Assembly (NCBI GenBank): GCA_963675135.1
Contig: OY776125.1
Span: 64,803,441-64,867,440 of the forward strand
Source of the DNA: Galeopsis tetrahit
Lineage: Eukaryota > Streptophyta > Magnoliopsida > Lamiales > Lamiaceae
Direction: 5' to 3'
DNA length: 64,000 nucleotides
Position numbers and translations under genes: made by a program. The notes beneath the pieces are model-generated. The model was not told the origin of the DNA. It was given only the letters and a program-made list of their open reading frames with translations, and ran no database searches. Each line of letters starts with the position of its first letter. Within the stretch, counting starts at the first letter, position 1. This document shows, one piece after another, positions 22,801 through 33,893 of the stretch.

Positions 22801-23731
22801 AATATGAAGTAACTCTACATCAAATGTCACTATACTATTTGTTAGTGCTCGTTGTTAATCTTGTATATATATATAGATATAGTTAATTAATTTGTTAAAC
22901 ATTTGTGCAATTTTAAAATGGCTTACGTTCCCTCCCTAATTACAGCGTTCCAACTATGCATAAAAAATGCAATTAGAGTATTGATGGCCATGTGTAATTC
23001 AATGATGTTTGAAGAAGCTTCTTCCCCAGCCATGAAATCAACAATTAGCATTTATTGTAGTCTTAACATTCAAATGGACGCGTCCCTTTCGGCTATCTCT
23101 CACCACACATATCTAGGGTTTGTAAGCTCGTTGATCCGTAATTTCAGTATGAATAGGTCTCTTCCTGTTGATTAAGGAAAATATATTTGCTTATTTTGTC
23201 TTCTAGGAGCCTTAAATAGCAAATCCTTGTGTGAATTCGTCAGAAGTTGTATGTCATTGCAAGGTTTAAGATTTCATTATCGATTTAAAACTGTAGACGA
23301 ATTGAAACTTCATATATCACGCAAACATGTGACGCGTAAAACATGTCTCACCTGCAATTTACCAATTCCAAACTTCATTGTTTCTTGTCATATCTACGTC
23401 TTAGAAACAAATCGACTTTTAATTTGTTGTTCAAATGGAGCTAAAAAGAAAGAGGTAATGATTATTATTATGTTTTAAAATATATTATACTACCGTTGAT
23501 TTTTTTTTTTTAATTGGAAATACAACGCTTATGGAAGTGCGGTGGTTAGGGCCAGGGGCTGAGATTGTTGTTTATTCCTCTGTTTGAGTTGTATGCGGTC
23601 AAAGGTGATCAACTCGATTACTCTTTATCTTTGACATTTACTATTCTATTTTTTATGTTTGACTTTGATCTACTTGATTACTCTTCTATTTTTTATGTTT
23701 GATGTATTTGATTACTCTTCTATTTTATATA
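19808..23731 (+). repeat. ~1-kb satellite array, block B
   Basis: Anchors lie at 19940, 20933, 21922 and 22918. Variant residues shared with block A (the 'gtttatgatttc' change in the units at 15660 and 21922; tattgtagt in the units at 16655 and 22918) point to a five-unit duplication of about 4.96 kb once the LTR is subtracted. The last unit is cut by the Helitron at 23731/23732. Confidence 0.95.
23207..23454 (+). pseudogene. Exon-like open segment in satellite unit (representative, unit at 22918)
   Basis: The 248 bp follow 'tttgtcttctag' and are followed by 'gtaatg', so both ends look like plant splice sites. The frame contains FKTVDELKLHISRKH, resembling the second half of a C2H2 finger (F-x5-L-x2-H-x4-H), then CLTCNLPIPNFIVSCHIC, a CxxC-x10-CxxC pair as in zinc ribbons. 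Equivalent segments occur in every unit. In type V units the acceptor reads cttcctgg, and in type F units the donor GT is AT, so the signals are not maintained. I do not recognise the protein. Confidence 0.4.
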
Positions 23732-23741
23732 CTAGTTTATT

Positions 23742-23759
23742 GCCCGTGCTCGCACGGGC
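23742..23759 (-). other. Helitron 3' terminal hairpin
   Basis: GCCCGTG-CTCG-CACGGGC is a perfect 7-bp stem with a 4-base loop. On the minus strand it is followed by AATAAA and CTAG at the element end. Confidence 0.9.
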
Positions 23760-24016
23760 TTGTTAAGATTTTATTTTTTATTGTGTGTAAAAATATCATT
23801 TTTTTTTCTATAGAATGGATTGAATTTTAGTTTCAACTTTATTTTGTTAAACCAATATTCATATTTTAAAAAGAAAGAAAATAACAAAAATAGCCTTAAA
23901 CACTTGCTTTTATAACTTAATATGTTCAAAATTTTATTTTAAAACTGATTTACAAAGTGAGATATAAAATGTAAAAATATTAAGTTGACCATATTTGTAC
24001 CAGATTGAACTATAAT

Positions 24017-24372
24017 TAGGTCTGACAAGTCGTGCTATCGTATCGTGTTGACATGATAAGGTCAAATACGAACGACACGATAAAGATATATGTCGCCACG
24101 ACACTAACACGATAATTTATGTATTAACACGCCACGATAACAACACGCAACATGATAACGACGCGATAAGAAAATAAAAGATTAACGGGCTATTAATAGG
24201 TTAATGAGTTACCTGTTAATTTTATCATGCTTAACGGGTCGACACGAATCCGACATGAACACGACACGAAATTTTCATGTCGTTATCAGATCGACCCGAG
24301 AACGATACGAACCCGATAAGATTAAACACTAAACCATAATTTTTATGTCAGTGTCGAAAATTCTCAACCCTA
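24017..24372. mobile_element. hAT-type MITE inside the Helitron
   Basis: The insert is 356 bp with imperfect terminal inverted repeats (TAGGTCTGACAA at the left; TAGGGTTGAGAA as the reverse complement of the right end; 9 of 12 match). It is flanked by 8-bp near-duplications actataat (24009-24016) and atcataat (24373-24380; 6 of 8 match). The interior is rich in 'cacgacacgata' words in both directions, a composition common in plant hAT-like MITEs. The mismatches suggest an old insertion. Confidence 0.6.
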
Positions 24373-24861
24373 ATCATAATTGATGTAGACCTTTGCTTTC
24401 CTCGTCCAAAGCATTTGCTTTTATTCTACTACTATAGTACTATACACTACATATATTAATTATGAGCAAATTGAAGTCTATCGGCACGGATCCAAAACAT
24501 AGATTTAGTGATGAAACATTACAAATGAATATAATTCTTCCACAAGTTCATAACAGAGTTCTTTGTGTTCACCTCTCACCAAGTAACAGCGTTGCCTTTT
24601 TATTTTCGAAGTTTATTCATAAAAAAAATCAAGTTTTGTTAGTTTAAAAATCATATATGCACTTCACCCGAGAAATGAATCAAACCATATTATTATGGAA
24701 GAACAAATACAAATACTACTTGGCTTGGTAAAAGATACACACAAAACTCCCCTCCACGTCCAACCAATAAATGAAACGTAGGTAATCTGCAACTGGCCAA
24801 CAACACAATAGTTGATTTGTAAAAAAAATAATCATTTGAAAATATTAATAACCGATTATGA

Positions 24862-25044
24862 TTATATAATTCTTTCTCCTCGAGTTGTTTGCATTGCATA
24901 ATCTAAATCAGATTCAAGCTCATTTATCTTTTCGAGTTGTCTGTTTTCCAAAACTTGGTGCAATTTCCTCTCGAGATCTCTTCGTGAAATACCATAAACT
25001 TATTGTTGCTCATCTCTGTGTAGATCACCTGCGCCATCAAGCTT
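24862..25044 (-). pseudogene. POLAR-like gene fragment 3 captured by Helitron
   Basis: The minus-strand frame reads VYGISRRDLERKLHQVLENR followed by QLEKINELESDLDYAMQ, after an in-frame stop at the beginning and ending in a stop at 24862-24864. The 'ELE+.LHE.LE.RQ.E.I.ELE..L' pattern is characteristic of the C-terminal region of plant POLAR-like proteins, which act in polarity during asymmetric division. It is the third of three collinear pieces in Helitron sense orientation. The identification is from memory of the family pattern and needs a search. Confidence 0.55.
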
Positions 25045-25600
25045 CAACCACTCAAAATTGAAAACAAAACATAAATGGATACAATAAATTGTTATAAGTG
25101 ATGAGAATTGATAGAGGGATTTTTTTTTTTATTCATGGATCCAGAATTGATGACCCTAAAACACAGCACCAACAGTTTGTGTTAGGCAGGGCCTACAGAA
25201 GTAAACATTTCTAAATGCACACGCTTTGCTGTGCGGACGGAAAGCTCTCGATTAAATGCCAACACAATGTATTTTCTCCCTGAAAAATCAGTTACCAGTC
25301 ATTTAAGATCATGAGCTAACTGATTTTCATATTTGCTAACATGATCTAGCTCACTCAATTAACTTGTAAGATATAAGTCACAATTTATACAGAATCAGGA
25401 TATAAATCTCAAGTTTATGTATCTGAGAATGTGCTCGGTGAATCAAGAATATGAGTTTGTTCTCTATTCTCATTCAAATTCATCATATTATGGGTTCTAC
25501 TTTCAATTATTAATAAAAAACCTGAAGCAAACTGAGAACAAAATTAACTCATTATTAGAGAAGTAGCTTCCAATTTGTCCAAACAAATGTATACCTCCGG

Positions 25601-25714
25601 TTATGGCTGCTGAGAGTAGTTCATAATGAATCCTCCATCGTCCATCTGAAGTTGTAGCCAATCAAATTCAGTTTCAAGTTCTGCCTCAAGTTGATCCATT
25701 CTCAAATTTCTCTC
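25601..25714 (-). pseudogene. POLAR-like gene fragment 2 captured by Helitron
   Basis: The minus strand reads RMDQLEAELETEFDWLQLQM and a short tail to a stop at 25601-25603. An 'EAELE.E...LQL' helix is found between the membrane-proximal and C-terminal blocks in POLAR-like proteins. The order relative to fragments 1 and 3 agrees with that layout. Confidence 0.5.
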
Positions 25715-25777
25715 TGGTCTAAATCAATAATTGTCAAAACCAATTTGAGACCTTTTGACATCATTCAAAGATACACA

Positions 25778-25906
25778 TTAGCCCGAATCATGTTCTTTTA
25801 AGGAAGAAGATATGCTAGATCTTGAGGGCAAATCAACCATCTTGTTGAGCTCATTTCTAACAAGTTAAATAAGACCAAATTCAACACCAATGTTGAAAGA
25901 TGCCTC
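25778..25906 (-). pseudogene. POLAR-like gene fragment 1 captured by Helitron
   Basis: The minus strand reads EASFNIGVEFGLI, a TAA where the family would continue, then LVRNELNKMVDL and a serine-rich end to a stop at 25778-25780. 'SFN.GVG.GL.YL...+NEL.KM.EL' is a hallmark block of POLAR-like proteins. The internal stop, and the stops in the other pieces, make it non-coding. Confidence 0.55.
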
Positions 25907-26048
25907 TCTTTGGGAATATCTGTTGAAAACATGTGAAAAAAAAAATCAGTTTGGCAAAAAAACAAACAGGTTATGTGCAAGAAATATAAGGGGCATTACT
26001 CAGCTGATTTTACCTCAAACATCTAGCCTGAAAGAAGACGATACAATT

Positions 26049-26169
26049 CCACTTTTTCTCTTTACATCTAAACCTCCAACCATTTTCTCCTCTCCCCAAT
26101 TTTTCTGTATCCCACTTTTTCTCTTTACGTCTAAACCTCCAACCATTTTCTCCTCTCCCCAATTTTTCT
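26049..26169. repeat. 63-bp tandem pair in Helitron
   Basis: ccactttttctctttac begins at 26049 and 26112. The two copies differ at one base plus the junction. It creates a chance repetitive ORF on both strands. Confidence 0.9.
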
Positions 26170-26290
26170 TCACGAACCTGTTTCTTGAAATCCATAATTT
26201 TCCACCACTGAAATAATGATAATAATAAATGGATCATTATTTTTAGAATACTAATAGGAAACTACAAACGACTAATTGTAAACTGCATAT

Positions 26291-26356
26291 ATGGTTAATG
26301 CAGAAATTCATCTGCCTAAGATGAACATTCGATCCTCCCACATTCCAAGAGATACC
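26291..26356. repeat. 66-bp direct repeat in Helitron, copy 1
   Basis: The segment starting atggttaatgcagaaattc matches 26709-26774 essentially perfectly. The two copies bracket the exon-like segment 26407-26473. Confidence 0.9.
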
Positions 26357-26406
26357 TGTAAGAAACGTATGCGTATTTATTGTGTTTAATTGATTTTTGC
26401 TGACAG

Positions 26407-26473
26407 GTTGGAGAGGCTAGAAGAAGTTCATACGTTGAGTGGCACAAAAGCGTACCTTATTCCCGTTGCTGAG
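26407..26473 (+). pseudogene. Exon-like captured segment, unknown gene
   Basis: The segment is 67 bp, preceded by 'ttgatttttgctgacag' and followed by 'gtaagc', which are good plant acceptor and donor signals. One frame reads LERLEEVHTLSGTKAYLIPV without stops. I do not recognise the protein. It lies on the plus strand, opposite to the Helitron and the POLAR-like pieces, so it would come from a separate capture. Confidence 0.4.
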
Positions 26474-26708
26474 GTAAGCATCTCATGGTTAGCTCCAATT
26501 ACTGATTCCGAGTCTTGGAATGAGTGATCTCCCACGTACACTATGTAATGCTGCATCATTCAAAGTTCAACGTAGCAAAATCATAAGCATATATCATTAA
26601 GTTACTCTTTTAATAAGCCATTGTGGACATGATCAAGTACTGTGGCATTTAGTCGTAGTGGGAGATATATATCGATAAGCACGAAACTATACTGTGGCAT
26701 TTAATTGC

Positions 26709-26774
26709 ATGGTTAATGCAGAAATTCATCTGCCTAAGATGAACATTCGATCCTCCCACATTCCAAGAGATACC
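26709..26774. repeat. 66-bp direct repeat in Helitron, copy 2
   Basis: Same sequence as 26291-26356. The ~350 bp between the copies may have arrived by a duplication or recombination that left the repeats. Confidence 0.9.
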
Positions 26775-27120
26775 ATAAGAAAAATAACTTACATTGCGGG
26801 TTTAGTGAGAAGGCACTGTTAACATATACAAACTAAAAGAAAAAATATACTTTCAGGAGCAACAACAACAGAAAACAAAGTCACATCATTTTCACAGCCA
26901 AATTAAATTTAATCGCATAGTAGAACGTGCCAATGTCTCCCTGTGAAGAAAATCGATTTACTTTCACAAACTTGTCACTTCCAGCAATCTACAATTCAGG
27001 AAAAAATGACTAATTAAATTTTGCACGATTCATTTACCAAATGACCAAGGTTAATAGTCTCTTAGCTTTCTGGTTGTTTTATCCATTATATGTTTCAGAA
27101 AAAAAATAATCAGAACTTAC

Positions 27121-27182
27121 CGTGCCTTCGATGGTAACTTGGAATTCTGATTCTCATTCTGTTGATTCTGAAAAGGCCGGAC
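27121..27182 (-). pseudogene. Exon-like captured segment, unknown gene (minus strand)
   Basis: On the minus strand 'ttttacag' precedes and 'gtaagttc' follows 62 bp whose frame reads VRPFQNQQNENQNSKLPSKA, with no stop. Near-consensus splice signals at both ends in Helitron orientation, just inside its 5' end, suggest a captured exon. No product can be named. Confidence 0.4.
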
Positions 27183-27188
27183 CTGTAA

Positions 27189-27771
27189 AACAGAAATTAA
27201 GGCATCACCAAAGAGAATCAAATGCAGAAATATAAATACCCTCCAGTAAAAGCATTTGGAAGAAGAAGAGTTTTAACCATTATGTAGTCTTTTTGAATCC
27301 TTCATAAACAATTACATTAAATAAAAAGGATTAAGTGGCAAAAACTGAAGAGCCATTGCCCACATGTCTACACCTAGTTGACGTGGCATTAGGTGGCAAG
27401 ATCAGAAATCCACGTGTCAAGTGCTGGAGAGCCACATGTCAAGCTCAGGAGAGAACTTTCCTCCTTTTATATATATATATATAAACAGAAATTAAGGCAT
27501 CCCCAAAGAGAATCAAATGCAGAAATATAAATACCCTCCAGTAAAAGAATTTGGAAGAAGAAGAGTTTTAACGTTATGTAGTCTTTTTGAATCCTTCATA
27601 AACAATTACATTAAATAAAAAGGATTAAGTGGCAAAAACTGAAGAGCCATTGCCCACATGTCTACACCTAGTTGACGTGGCATTAGGTGGCAAGATCAGA
27701 AATCCATGTGTCAAGTGCTGGAGAGCCACATGTCAAGCTCAGGAGAGAAATTTCCTCCTTTTATATATATA
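27189..27771. repeat. Duplicated Helitron 5' terminal segment (two ~290-bp copies)
   Basis: 27189-27483 and 27484-27771 are direct copies with few differences. Each ends in 'ctccttttatatatata', the reverse complement of the Helitron 5' terminus. Only the outer copy has the final ga|t junction with host sequence. Confidence 0.9.
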
Positions 27772-27834
27772 GATTCAAAAGTACATGTGTCTGCAATCAC
27801 AATTAATATATGAAGCATGGAAACTGTGTATATT

Positions 27835-30800
27835 AATATGAAGTAACTCTACATCAAATGTCACTATACTATTTGTTAGTGCTCGTTGTTAATCTTGTAT
27901 ATATATATAGATATAGTTAACAAATTTATTAAACATTTGTGCAATTTTAAAATGGCTTACGTTCCCTCCCTAATTACAGCGTTCCAACTATGCATAAAAA
28001 TGCAATCAGAGTATTCATGGCCATGTGTAATTCAATGATGTTTGAAGAAGCTTCTTCCCCAGCCATGAAATCAACAATTAGCATTTATAGTAGTCTTAAC
28101 ACTCAAATGGACGCGTCCCCTTCGGCTATCTCTCACCACACATATCTAGGGTTTGTAAGCTCGTTGATCCGTCATTTCAGTATGAATAGTTCTCTTCATG
28201 TTGATTAAGGAAAATATATTTGCTTATTTTGTCTTCTAGGAGCCTTAAATAGCAAATCCTTGTGTGAATTCGTCAGAAGTTGTATGTCATTGCAAGGTTT
28301 AAGATTTCATTATCGATTTAAAATTGTAGACGAATTGAAACTTCATATATCACGCAAACATGTGACGCGTAAAACATGCCTCACCAGCAATTTACCAATT
28401 CCAAACTTCATTGTTTCTTGTCATATCTACGTCTTAGAAACAAATCGACTTTTAATTTGTTGTTCAAATGGAGCTAAAAAAGAAAGAGGTAATGATTATT
28501 ATTATGTTTTAAAATATATTATACTACCGTTGATTTTTTTTTTTTTTAATTGGAAATGCAACGCTTATGGAAGTGCGGTGGTTAGGGCCAGGGGCTGAGA
28601 TTGTTGTTTATTCCTCTGTTTGAGTTGTATGCGGTCAAAGGTGATCAACTCGATTACTCTTTATCTTTGACATTTACTATTCTATTTTTTATGTTTGACT
28701 TTGATCTACATGATTACTCTTCTATTTTTTATGTTTGATGTATTTGATTACTCTTCTATTTTATATATTCAAATGTACATGTGTCTGCAATCACAATTAA
28801 TATATGAAGCATGGAAACTGTGTATATTAATATTAAGTAACTCTACATCAAATGTCACTATACTATTTGTTAGTGCTCGTTGTTAATCTTGTATATATAT
28901 ATAGATATAGTTAACAAATTTATTAAACATTTGTGCAATTTTAAAATGGCTTACGTTCCCTCCCTAATTACAGCGTTCCAACTATGCATAAAAATGCAAT
29001 CAGAGTATTCATGGCCATATGTAATTCAATGATGTTTGAAGAAGCTTCTTCCCCAGCCATGAAATCAACAATTAGCATTTATAGTAGTCTTAACACTCAA
29101 ATGGACGCGTCCCCTTCGGCTATCTCTCACCACACATATCTAGGGTTTGTAAGCTCGTTGATCCGTAATTTCAGTATGAATAGTTCTCTTCATGTTGATT
29201 AAGGAAAATATATTTGCTTATTTTGTCTTTTAGGAGCCTTAAATAGCAAATCCTTGTGTGAATTCGTCAGAAGTTGTATGTCATTGCAAGGTTTAAGATT
29301 TCATTATCGATTTAAAACTGTAGACGAATTGAAACTTCATATATCACGCAAACATGTGACGCGTAAAACATGCCTCACCAGCAATTTACCAATTCCAAAC
29401 TTCATTGTTTCTTGTCATATCTACGTCTTAGAAACAAATCGACTTTTAATTTGTTGTTCAAATGGAGCTAAAAAGAAAGAGGTAATGATTATTATTATGT
29501 TTTAAAATATATTATACTACCGTTGATTTTTTTTTTTTTTAATTGGAAATGCAACGCTTATGGAAGTGCGGTGGTTAGGGCCAGGGGCTGAGATTGTTGT
29601 TTATTCCTCTGTTTGAGTTGTATGCGGTCAAAGGTGATCAACTCGATTACTCTTTATCTTTGACATTTACTATTCTATTTTTTATGTTTGACTTTGATCT
29701 ACTTAATTACTCTTCTATTTTTTATGTTTGATGTATTTGATTACTTTTCTATTTTATATATTCAAATGTACATGTGTCTGCAATCACAATTAATATATGA
29801 AGCATGGAAACTGTGTCTATTAATATGAAGTAACTCTACATCAAATGTCACTATACTATTGGTTAGTGCTCGTTGTTAATCTTGTATATATATATATATA
29901 TAGATATAGTTAACAAATTTATTAAACATTTGTTCAATTTTAAAATGGCTTACATTCCCTCCCTAATTACGGCGTTCCAACTATGCATAAAAAATGCAAT
30001 TAGAGTATTCATGGCCATGTGTAATTCAATGATGTTTGAAGAAGCTTTTTCCCAGCCATGAAATCAACAATTAGCATTTATAGTAGTCTTAACACTCAAA
30101 TGGACGCGTCCCCTTCGGCTATCTCTCACCACACATATCTAGGGTTTGTAAGCTCGTTGATCCGTAATTTCAGTATGAATAGGACTCTTCTTGTTGATTA
30201 AGGAAAATATATTTGCTCATTTTGCCTTCTAGGAGCCTTACATAGCAAATTCTTGTGTGAGTTCGTCAGAAGTTGTATGTCATTGCAAGGTTTATGATTT
30301 CATTATCGATTTAAAACTGTAGACTAATTGAAACTTCATATATCACGCAAACATGTGACGCGTAAAACATGCCTCACCTGCAATTTACCAATTCCAAACT
30401 TCATTGTTTCTTGTCATATCTACGTCTTAGAAACAAATCGACTTTTAATTTGTTGTTCAAATGGAGCTAAAAAGAAAGAGGTAATGATTATTATTATGTT
30501 TTAAAATATATTATACTACCGTTGATTTTATTTTTTTAATTGGAAATACAGTGCTTATGGAAGTGCGGTGGTTAGGGCCAGGGGCTGAGATTGTTGTTTA
30601 TTCCTCTATTTGAGTTGTATGCGGTAGGTAATCAACTTGATTACTCTTATCTTAGATAGTTACTGTTCTATTTTTTATGTTTGACTTTGATCTACTTGAT
30701 TACTCTTCTATTTTTTATGTTTGATGTATTAGATTACTCTTCTATTTTATATATTCAAATGTACATGTGTCTGTAATCACAATTAATATATGAAGCATGG

Positions 30801-33589
30801 AAACGTTGTATATTAATATAAAGTAACTCTACATCAAATGTCACTATACTATTTGTTAGTGCTCGTTGTTAATCTTGTATATATATATAGATATAGTTAA
30901 CAAATTTATTAAACATTTGTGCAATTTTAAAATGGCTTACGTTCCCTCCCTAATTACAGCGTTCCAACTATGCATAAAAATGCAATCAGAGTATTCATGG
31001 CCATGTGTAATTCAATGATGTTTGAAGAAGCTTCTTCCCCAGCCATGAAATCAACAATTAGCATTTATAGTAGTCTTAACACTCAAATGGACGCGTCCCC
31101 TTCGGCTATCTCTCACCACACATATCTAGGGTTTGTAAGCTCGTTGATCCGTCATTTCAGTATGAATAGTTCTCTTCATGTTGATTAAGGAAAATATATT
31201 TGCTTATTTTGTCTTCTAGGAGCCTTAAATAGCAAATCCTTGTGTGAATTCGTCAGAAGTTGTATGTCATTGCAAGGTTTAAGATTTCATTATCGATTTA
31301 AAATTGTAGACGAATTGAAACTTCATATATCACGCAAACATGTGACGCGTAAAACATGCCTCACCAGCAATTTACCAATTCCAAACTTCATTGTTTCTTG
31401 TCATATCTACGTCTTAGAAACAAATCGACTTTTAATTTGTTGTTCAAATGGAGCTAAAAAAGAAAGAGGTAATGATTATTATTATGTTTTAAAATATATT
31501 ATACTACCGTTGATTTTTTTTTTTTTTTAATTGGAAATGCAACGCTTATGGAAGTGCGGTGGTTAGGGCCAGGGGCTGAGATTGTTGTTTATTCCTCTGT
31601 TTGAGTTGTATGCGGTCAAAGGTGATCAACTCGATTACTCTTTATCTTTGACATTTACTATTCTATTTTTTATGTTTGACTTTGATCTACATGATTACTC
31701 TTCTATTTTTTATGTTTGATGTATTTGATTACTCTTCTATTTTATATATTCAAATGTACATGTGTCTGCAATCACAATTAATATATGAAGCATGGAAACT
31801 GTGTATATTAATATTAAGTAACTCTACATCAAATGTCACTATACTATTTGTTAGTGCTCGTTGTTAATCTTGTATATATATATAGATATAGTTAACAAAT
31901 TTATTAAACATTTGTGCAATTTTAAAATGGCTTACGTTCCCTCCCTAATTACAGCGTTCCAACTATGCATAAAAATGCAATCAGAGTATTCATGGCCATA
32001 TGTAATTCAATGATGTTTGAAGAAGCTTCTTCCCCAGCCATGAAATCAACAATTAGCATTTATAGTAGTCTTAACACTCAAATGGACGCGTCCCCTTCGG
32101 CTATCTCTCACCACACATATCTAGGGTTTGTAAGCTCGTTGATCCGTAATTTCAGTATGAATAGTTCTCTTCATGTTGATTAAGGAAAATATATTTGCTT
32201 ATTTTGTCTTTTAGGAGCCTTAAATAGCAAATCCTTGTGTGAATTCGTCAGAAGTTGTATGTCATTGCAAGGTTTAAGATTTCATTATCGATTTAAAACT
32301 GTAGACGAATTGAAACTTCATATATCACGCAAACATGTGACGCGTAAAACATGCCTCACCAGCAATTTACCAATTCCAAACTTCATTGTTTCTTGTCATA
32401 TCTACGTCTTAGAAACAAATCGACTTTTAATTTGTTGTTCAAATGGAGCTAAAAAGAAAGAGGTAATGATTATTATTATGTTTTAAAATATATTATACTA
32501 CCGTTGATTTTTTTTTTTTTAATTGGAAATGCAACGCTTATGGAAGTGCGGTGGTTAGGGCCAGGGGCTGAGATTGTTGTTTATTCCTCTGTTTGAGTTG
32601 TATGCGGTCAAAGGTGATCAACTCGATTACTCTTTATCTTTGACATTTACTATTCTATTTTTTATGTTTGACTTTGATCTACTTAATTACTCTTCTATTT
32701 TTTATGTTTGATTTATTTGATTACTTTTCTATTTTATATATTCAAATGTACATGTGTCTGCAATCACAATTAATATATGAAGCATGGAAACTGTGTCTAT
32801 TAATATGAAGTAACTCTACATCAAATGTCACTATACTATTGGTTAGTGCTCGTTGTTAATCTTGTATATTTATATATATATAGATATAGTTAACAAATTT
32901 ATTAAACATTTGTTCAATTTTAAAATGGCTTACATTCCCTCCCTAATTACGGCGTTCCAACTATGCATAAAAAATGCAATTAGAGTATTCATGGCCATGT
33001 GTAATTCAATGATGTTTGAAGAAGCTTTTTCCCAGCCATGAAATCAACAATTAGCATTTATAGTAGTCTTAACACTCAAATGGACGCGTCCCCTTCGGCT
33101 ATCTCTCACCACACATATCTAGGGTTTGTAAGCTCGTTGATCCGTAATTTCAGTATGAATAGGACTCTTCTTGTTGATTAAGGAAAATATATTTGCTAAT
33201 TTTGCCTTCTAGGAGCCTTACATAGCAAATTCTTGTGTGAGTTCGTCAGAAGTTGTATGTCATTGCAAGGTTTATGATTTCATTATCGATTTAAAACTGT
33301 AGACTAATTGAAACTTCATATATCACGCAAACATGTGACGCGTAAAACATGCCTCACCTGCAATTTACCAATTCCAAACTTCATTGTTTCTTGTCATATC
33401 TACGTCTTAGAAACAAATCGACTTTTAATTTGTTGTTCAAATGGAGCTAAAAAGAAAGAGGTAATGATTATTATTATGTTTTAAAATATATTATACTACC
33501 GTTGATTTTATTTTTTTAATTGGAAATACAGTGCTTATGGAAGTGCGGTGGTTAGGGCCAGGGGCTGAGATTGTTGTTTATTCCTCTGT
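27835..33589 (+). repeat. Higher-order repeat: three-unit block, two copies (period ~2980 bp)
   Basis: The units at 27952, 28946 and 29945 recur at 30932, 31927 and 32925 with an offset of 2980 bp. Shared private variants include 'gtcatttcagtatgaatagt' (28171/31151), 'catatgtaattcaatg' and 'gaagctttttcccagcc'. Similarity breaks near 30600/33580, where the second copy switches to another unit type, so the duplication end lies within a unit. Confidence 0.85.
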
Positions 33590-33859
33590 TTGAGTTGTAT
33601 GCGGTCAAAGGTGATCAACTCGATTACTCTTTATCTTTGACATTTACTATTCTATTTTTTATGTTTGACTTTGATCTACATGATTACTCTTCTATTTTTT
33701 ATGTTTGATGTATTTGATTACTCTTCTATTTTATATATTCAAATGTACATGTGTCTGCAATCACAATTAATATATGAAGTATGGAAACTGTGTATATTAA
33801 TATGAAGTAACTCTACATCAAATGTCACTATACTATTTGTTAGTGCTCTTTGTTAATCT

Positions 33860-33861
<2 letters not shown>

Positions 33862-33889
<28 letters not shown>
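33862..33889. repeat. Expanded (TA)14 microsatellite in one satellite unit
   Basis: Most units have about five TA repeats followed by gatatag; here the tract is uninterrupted from 33862 to 33889. The tract is one of the two main sources of unit length variation. Confidence 0.9.

Positions 33890-33893
<4 letters not shown>

Larger units (their letters stand above)
23732..27773 (-). mobile_element. Non-autonomous Helitron carrying gene fragments
   Basis: On the minus strand the element begins TCTATATATATAAAAGGAGG (from 27773) and ends with a 7-bp-stem hairpin, six bases and CTAG (23735-23732). It sits between host A (23731) and T (27774). Removing it restores the satellite text tattttatata|ttcaaatg with no duplication. 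TC start, hairpin, CTRR end and A/T target are the defining Helitron features. No Rep/helicase gene is present, so it is non-autonomous. Inside are POLAR-like fragments, exon-like pieces, a hAT MITE, direct repeats and a duplicated 5' end. The remaining parts (23760-24016, 24373-24861, 25045-25600, 25907-26048, 26475-26708 and 26775-27120) are AT-rich with nothing I can name. Confidence 0.9.

Noticed and set aside
24462..24899. Short ORFs at 24462-24647 (+) and 24693-24899 (-)
   Set aside because: Low-information frames in Helitron filler; the minus-strand frame overlaps POLAR-like fragment 3 only in a different frame.
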